Source of the DNA: Adlercreutzia hattorii
GTDB taxonomy: Bacteria; Actinomycetota; Coriobacteriia; Coriobacteriales; Eggerthellaceae
Length of the DNA stretch: 64,000 nt
Direction of reading: 5' to 3'
Assembly (NCBI RefSeq): GCF_011405655.1
Contig: NZ_AP022829.1
Location: forward strand, 2,589,001 to 2,653,000
This document shows, piece by piece, positions 61,169-64,000 of the stretch. The notes under the pieces were generated by a model. That model did no database searches. It was given only the letters and a program-made list of their open reading frames with translations, and had not been told where the DNA came from. Numbering within the stretch: the first letter of the stretch is position 1; each line of letters begins with the position of its first letter. A program made the position numbers and the translations under genes.

Positions 61169-62455
61169 ATGTACGATTTCGACCGACCGCGCACCGCGCG
61201 TCCCGACGCCGCCGGCACTGGGGTCGTCGCCGGCTCCGCGCGCCTTGCGCCCTGCGACCGGCACCCGCGCGCGCCCCGCGAGGGCGATGTGCGCATTCCC
61301 GCTGGGTGCGCCATCGCGGCTATCATGGACCGAAGCGGCGCGCGCCACGACGGAAGCGACATCCTGCGCTCCATCGCGCTCATGCACGACCGGTCCAACG
61401 GCCTGGGCGGCGGGTTTGCGGCCTACGGCATCTACCCGGAGTACGAGGAGCTGTACGCCTTCCACATCATGTACGAGTCCGACGAGGCCCGGCGCGAGAC
61501 CGAGGCCTACCTGGACACCTACTTCATGAGCGAGAAGCAGGAGCGCATCCCCACCGAGCCGGTGGCCTCCATCAAGAACCCGCCGGACATCTGGCGCTAC
61601 TTCGCCGCGCCCCACCCCATGCGCCTGGCGGCCAGCGGCCTGGACGAGGCCGAGTACACCATGGCCCACGTCTTCCACATCAACGGGAAGATCGACGGGG
61701 CCTTCGTCGCCTCGTCGGGCAAGAACATGGGCGCCTTCAAGGGCGTGGGCTACCCCGAGGACATCGGCGCGTTCTACCGCATCTGCGACTACGACGCCTG
61801 GGCCTGGACGGCCCACGGCCGCTTCCCCACCAACACCCCCGGCTGGTGGGGCGGCGCGCATCCGTTCACGCTGCTGAACTGGTCGGTGGTGCACAACGGC
61901 GAGATTTCCAGCTACGACGCGAACCGCCGCTACGTGGAGCAGTTCGGCTACGACTGCGAGCTGCAGACCGACACTGAGGTCATCACCTACTTGTTCGATT
62001 TGCTGAGCCGCCGCCACGGGCTGTCGCCGGAGCTGGCCGCCCACATCATGACCGCGCCGGCGTGGGACGAGATTGACGCCATGGATGCGGCCGACGCCGC
62101 CTTCGAAACTGCCCTGCGCACCACCTACGCAAGCGCTCTCGTGAACGGGCCCTTCTCGGTGATTCTGGGCTCGAGCGAGGGGCTGCTCGCCATCAACGAC
62201 CGGCTGAAGCTGCGAGCCCTCATGGCCGCCGAGAAGGGCTCCATGGTGTACATGGCCAGCGAGCAGGCGGCCATCGAGCTGGTGTGCCCCGACGCGGAGA
62301 ACATGCGCGCCATCGGGGGCGGCGAGCCCTTCGTGGTGCAGCTTGATTCCGTGGTCGCCGCCAAGGCTGCCGCCGATGCCGACGCCGAGAACGATCCGCA
62401 CAACGCGCCGTTGGCCCACGAGGTCGGCGTGCTGCCCCGCCGGAAGGAGGCTTAA
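61169..62455 (+). CDS. Glutamate synthase, glutamine amidotransferase subunit (archaeal-type split GOGAT)
   Basis: A 428-residue class II glutaminase-like protein. ATG 61169 has AAGGAG before it, preferable to ATG 61151. The domain begins at IPAGCAIAAIMDRSG with the putative catalytic Cys at residue 47, as in other split synthases (IPSGC-type start); HDRSNGLGGGFAAYGIYP, TAHGRFPTNTPGWWGGAHPF and SVVHNGEISSYDANRRYVE follow. The N-terminal 46 residues would have to be removed if the Cys acts as N-terminal nucleophile. It releases ammonia from glutamine for the large subunit encoded 3 bp downstream. Confidence 0.9.
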   Translation: MYDFDRPRTARPDAAGTGVVAGSARLAPCDRHPRAPREGDVRIPAGCAIAAIMDRSGARHDGSDILRSIALMHDRSNGLGGGFAAYGIYPEYEELYAFHIMYESDEARRETEAYLDTYFMSEKQERIPTEPVASIKNPPDIWRYFAAPHPMRLAASGLDEAEYTMAHVFHINGKIDGAFVASSGKNMGAFKGVGYPEDIGAFYRICDYDAWAWTAHGRFPTNTPGWWGGAHPFTLLNWSVVHNGEISSYDANRRYVEQFGYDCELQTDTEVITYLFDLLSRRHGLSPELAAHIMTAPAWDEIDAMDAADAAFETALRTTYASALVNGPFSVILGSSEGLLAINDRLKLRALMAAEKGSMVYMASEQAAIELVCPDAENMRAIGGGEPFVVQLDSVVAAKAAADADAENDPHNAPLAHEVGVLPRRKEA

Positions 62456-62458
62456 ATC

Positions 62459-63964
62459 ATGCGCGACTTCCGCAACCCCCGCTACAAAGTGCTGCGCGAC
62501 CGCGAGGAGTGCATCGAATGCGACCTGTGCGTGCGCCAATGCGCCAACGAGGTGCACTACCGCGACAAGAAAACTGGCGCCCTTCGCGCCGATTCCATGA
62601 AGTGCGTGAACTGCCAGCGCTGCACGCTTCTGTGCCCCACCCGGGCCCTCGCCATCACCCGGTGGCCCCAGGTGGACGCCGGAAGCGCCGTATGGACCGA
62701 AGGGGCCATGGACGACATCACCGCCCAGGCCCAGACCGGCGGCGTTTTGCTCGCTTCCATGGGCAACCCGAAGAGCTACCACATCTACTGGGAGCATTTG
62801 CTGCTGAACGCGAGCCAGGTGACGAACCCCTCCATCGATCCGCTGCGCGAGCCCATGGAGACCCGCGTGGTGCTGGGCAGCCGCCCGAGCAAGCTGCGCG
62901 TGAACGAGCGCACCCGCACCGTCGTCTCTCCCCTGCCGCCCCAGCTGTCGTGCGACGTGCCCGTCATGTTCTCGGCCATGAGCTTCGGCTCGGTGTCGCT
63001 TAACACCCAGAAGGCGCTGGCCCTAGCCGCACGCGAGCTCGGCACCTACTTCAACTGCGGCGAGGGCGGCCTGCACCGCGACCTGGAGCCCTACGCCGAC
63101 CGCGCCATCGTGCAGGTGGCCAGCGGGCGCTTCGGCGTGGACCCGCACTACCTGAACGCCGGCGCGGCCATCGAGATCAAGATCGGCCAGGGCGCCAAGC
63201 CCGGCATTGGAGGGCACCTGCCCGGCGAGAAGATCAACGAGGAAGTGTCGCGCACCCGCATGATCCCCGAGGGCACCGACGCCATCTCGCCGGCGCCGCA
63301 CCACGACATCTACTCCATCGAGGACTTGCGCCAGCTCATCTTCTCGCTGAAGGAAGCCACCGGCTACGCCAAACCCGTGGCCGTGAAGGTGGCCGCCGTG
63401 CACAACGTGGCCGCCATCGCCTCCGGCATGGCTCGGGCCGGCGCCGACATCATCGTGCTGGACGGCTTCCGCGGCGGCACGGGCGCAGCCCCCAAGCGCA
63501 TCCGCGACAACGTGGGCATTCCCATCGAGCTGGCCCTGGCCGCCGTGGACGAGCGGCTGCGCCAGGAGGGCATCCGATCGACGGTGAGTCTTGTGGCCTC
63601 AGGAACCCTGCGCAACGCCGCCGACGTGGTGCGGGCCGTGGCACTCGGCGCCGACGCCGTCTCCATCGGGTCGGCGGCGCTCATCGCCATGGGCTGCCAC
63701 CAGTGCGGCGACTGCGCGAGCGGCCGCTGCAACTGGGGCATCGCCACCCAGCGGGCCGATCTGGTGAGCCGCCTCGCCCCCGAGGCCGCCGCCGAGCGCG
63801 TGGTGAACCTCGTGTCCGGCTGGAACCGCGAAATTCAGGAGATGATGGGCGGCATGGGCATCAACGCCATCGACTCTCTGCGCGGCAACCGGCTGATGCT
63901 GCGCGGCGTGGGGCTCAACGAGAAGGAACTGGAAATCCTCGGCGTGAAGTACGCGGGAGAGTGA
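62459..63964 (+). CDS. Glutamate synthase, FMN/4Fe-4S central subunit (archaeal-type)
   Basis: A 501-residue subunit. An N-terminal ferredoxin domain (CIECDLCVRQCANE and CVNCQRCTLLCPTR) precedes the FMN-binding alpha/beta-barrel of the GltB central domain (MFSAMSFGSVSLNTQKALALAA, GEGGLHRDL, KIGQGAKPGIGGHLPGEKI, VLDGFRGGTGAAPKRIRDN, GADAVSIGSAALIAMGCHQCGDC). It forms glutamate from 2-oxoglutarate and ammonia using electrons from a ferredoxin or NADPH partner. The ATG follows the amidotransferase stop by 3 bp. Confidence 0.93.
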   Translation: MRDFRNPRYKVLRDREECIECDLCVRQCANEVHYRDKKTGALRADSMKCVNCQRCTLLCPTRALAITRWPQVDAGSAVWTEGAMDDITAQAQTGGVLLASMGNPKSYHIYWEHLLLNASQVTNPSIDPLREPMETRVVLGSRPSKLRVNERTRTVVSPLPPQLSCDVPVMFSAMSFGSVSLNTQKALALAARELGTYFNCGEGGLHRDLEPYADRAIVQVASGRFGVDPHYLNAGAAIEIKIGQGAKPGIGGHLPGEKINEEVSRTRMIPEGTDAISPAPHHDIYSIEDLRQLIFSLKEATGYAKPVAVKVAAVHNVAAIASGMARAGADIIVLDGFRGGTGAAPKRIRDNVGIPIELALAAVDERLRQEGIRSTVSLVASGTLRNAADVVRAVALGADAVSIGSAALIAMGCHQCGDCASGRCNWGIATQRADLVSRLAPEAAAERVVNLVSGWNREIQEMMGGMGINAIDSLRGNRLMLRGVGLNEKELEILGVKYAGE

Positions 63965-63968
63965 TCGC

Positions 63969-64000
63969 ATGGCTGAAACCATTATCGTGGAATTGGGAAC
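63969..64000 (+). CDS. Start of next glutamate synthase gene, probable GXGXG subunit (partial)
   Basis: ATG 63969, 4 bp after the preceding stop, reads MAETIIVELG and is cut by the window. In archaeal-type split synthases the third gene encodes the GXGXG structural subunit, which is the expected identity by position; ten residues do not prove it. Confidence 0.5.
   Translation, partial: MAETIIVELG

Noticed and set aside
1-64000. CRISPR array, rRNA, tRNA, integrase or transposase genes
   Set aside because: No regularly spaced repeats, no rRNA or tRNA sequence and no DDE, HUH, tyrosine or serine recombinase motifs were seen in either strand.

Overview
The window is high-GC DNA that reads like an anaerobic gut actinobacterium of the Eggerthellaceae (Coriobacteriia). 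The basis is the gene content: two DMSO-reductase-family (molybdopterin) operons with NapG/NapH-like ferredoxins and TorD chaperones, membrane-bound LuxR-type regulators, a multihaem cytochrome fused to a sulfite-oxidase-type domain, and an archaeal-type split glutamate synthase. The family assignment is inference; no rRNA or tRNA gene is present to prove it.

Layout. 1-1248: a membrane LuxR regulator cut by the window edge. 1469-9027: complete molybdoenzyme operon 1 (NapG-like, NapH-like, winged-helix protein, catalytic subunit, four-cluster ferredoxin, DmsC-like anchor, TorD-like chaperone). 9221-12860: an intact nitrilase next to a scar of four broken genes (MFS, two NCS2 permease fragments, LuxR). 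12865-19902: a VTC-type polyphosphate polymerase / DUF4956 / DUF4353 lipoprotein operon facing a two-component system whose kinase carries a one-base frameshift; mirrored response-regulator boxes lie between them. 20154-33846: molybdoenzyme locus 2. Its catalytic subunit looks like the catechol dehydroxylase clade, and it is surrounded by redox partners, a divergent pair (unknown Ala/Glu-rich protein plus UvrD-like ATPase), a TorD chaperone and a second winged-helix protein. 34178-36813: a secreted protein and a membrane LuxR regulator. 36814-37970: repeat-rich DNA around a small HTH gene. 37973-42008: kinase, ABC exporter and divergent response regulator. 42232-46460: TPR protein and type III glutamine synthetase. 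46684-51881: L-rhamnose operon. 52187-56579: two sulfite-oxidase-like genes (one with an in-frame TAG) and a degenerate Fic-like protein. 56823-57652: rpsI and rplM. 58430-60840: PIN toxin-antitoxin pair, ZIP transporter, small membrane protein. 61169-64000: split glutamate synthase.

How the genes fit together. Both molybdoenzyme loci carry the same kit: Tat-exported catalytic subunit, ferredoxin, membrane anchor, quinol-oxidising NapG/NapH-like pair, chaperone and a duplicated winged-helix protein. Electrons would run from menaquinol through the anchor or NapH/NapG to the catalytic subunit outside the membrane. Glutamine synthetase and glutamate synthase provide ammonium assimilation, and the rhamnose operon adds an uncommon sugar route for this group.

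The strongest unexplained signals are non-coding. (1) Two 198-bp elements (15086-15283 and 21429-21626) share a core but have entirely different 27-bp basal stems, with compensatory changes in at least three further helices and a 17-codon ORF in the loop. (2) Two about 216-bp intergenic repeats (58054-58269 and 60250-60466) share flanks while their cores lie in opposite orientation between inverted repeats, as if the core can flip. (3) Mirrored TTCAGG-N5-TTCAGG boxes tie the two-component system to the polyphosphate operon. (4) ATCATCC/GGATGAT inverted repeats occur in both divergent control regions of the dehydroxylase-like locus.
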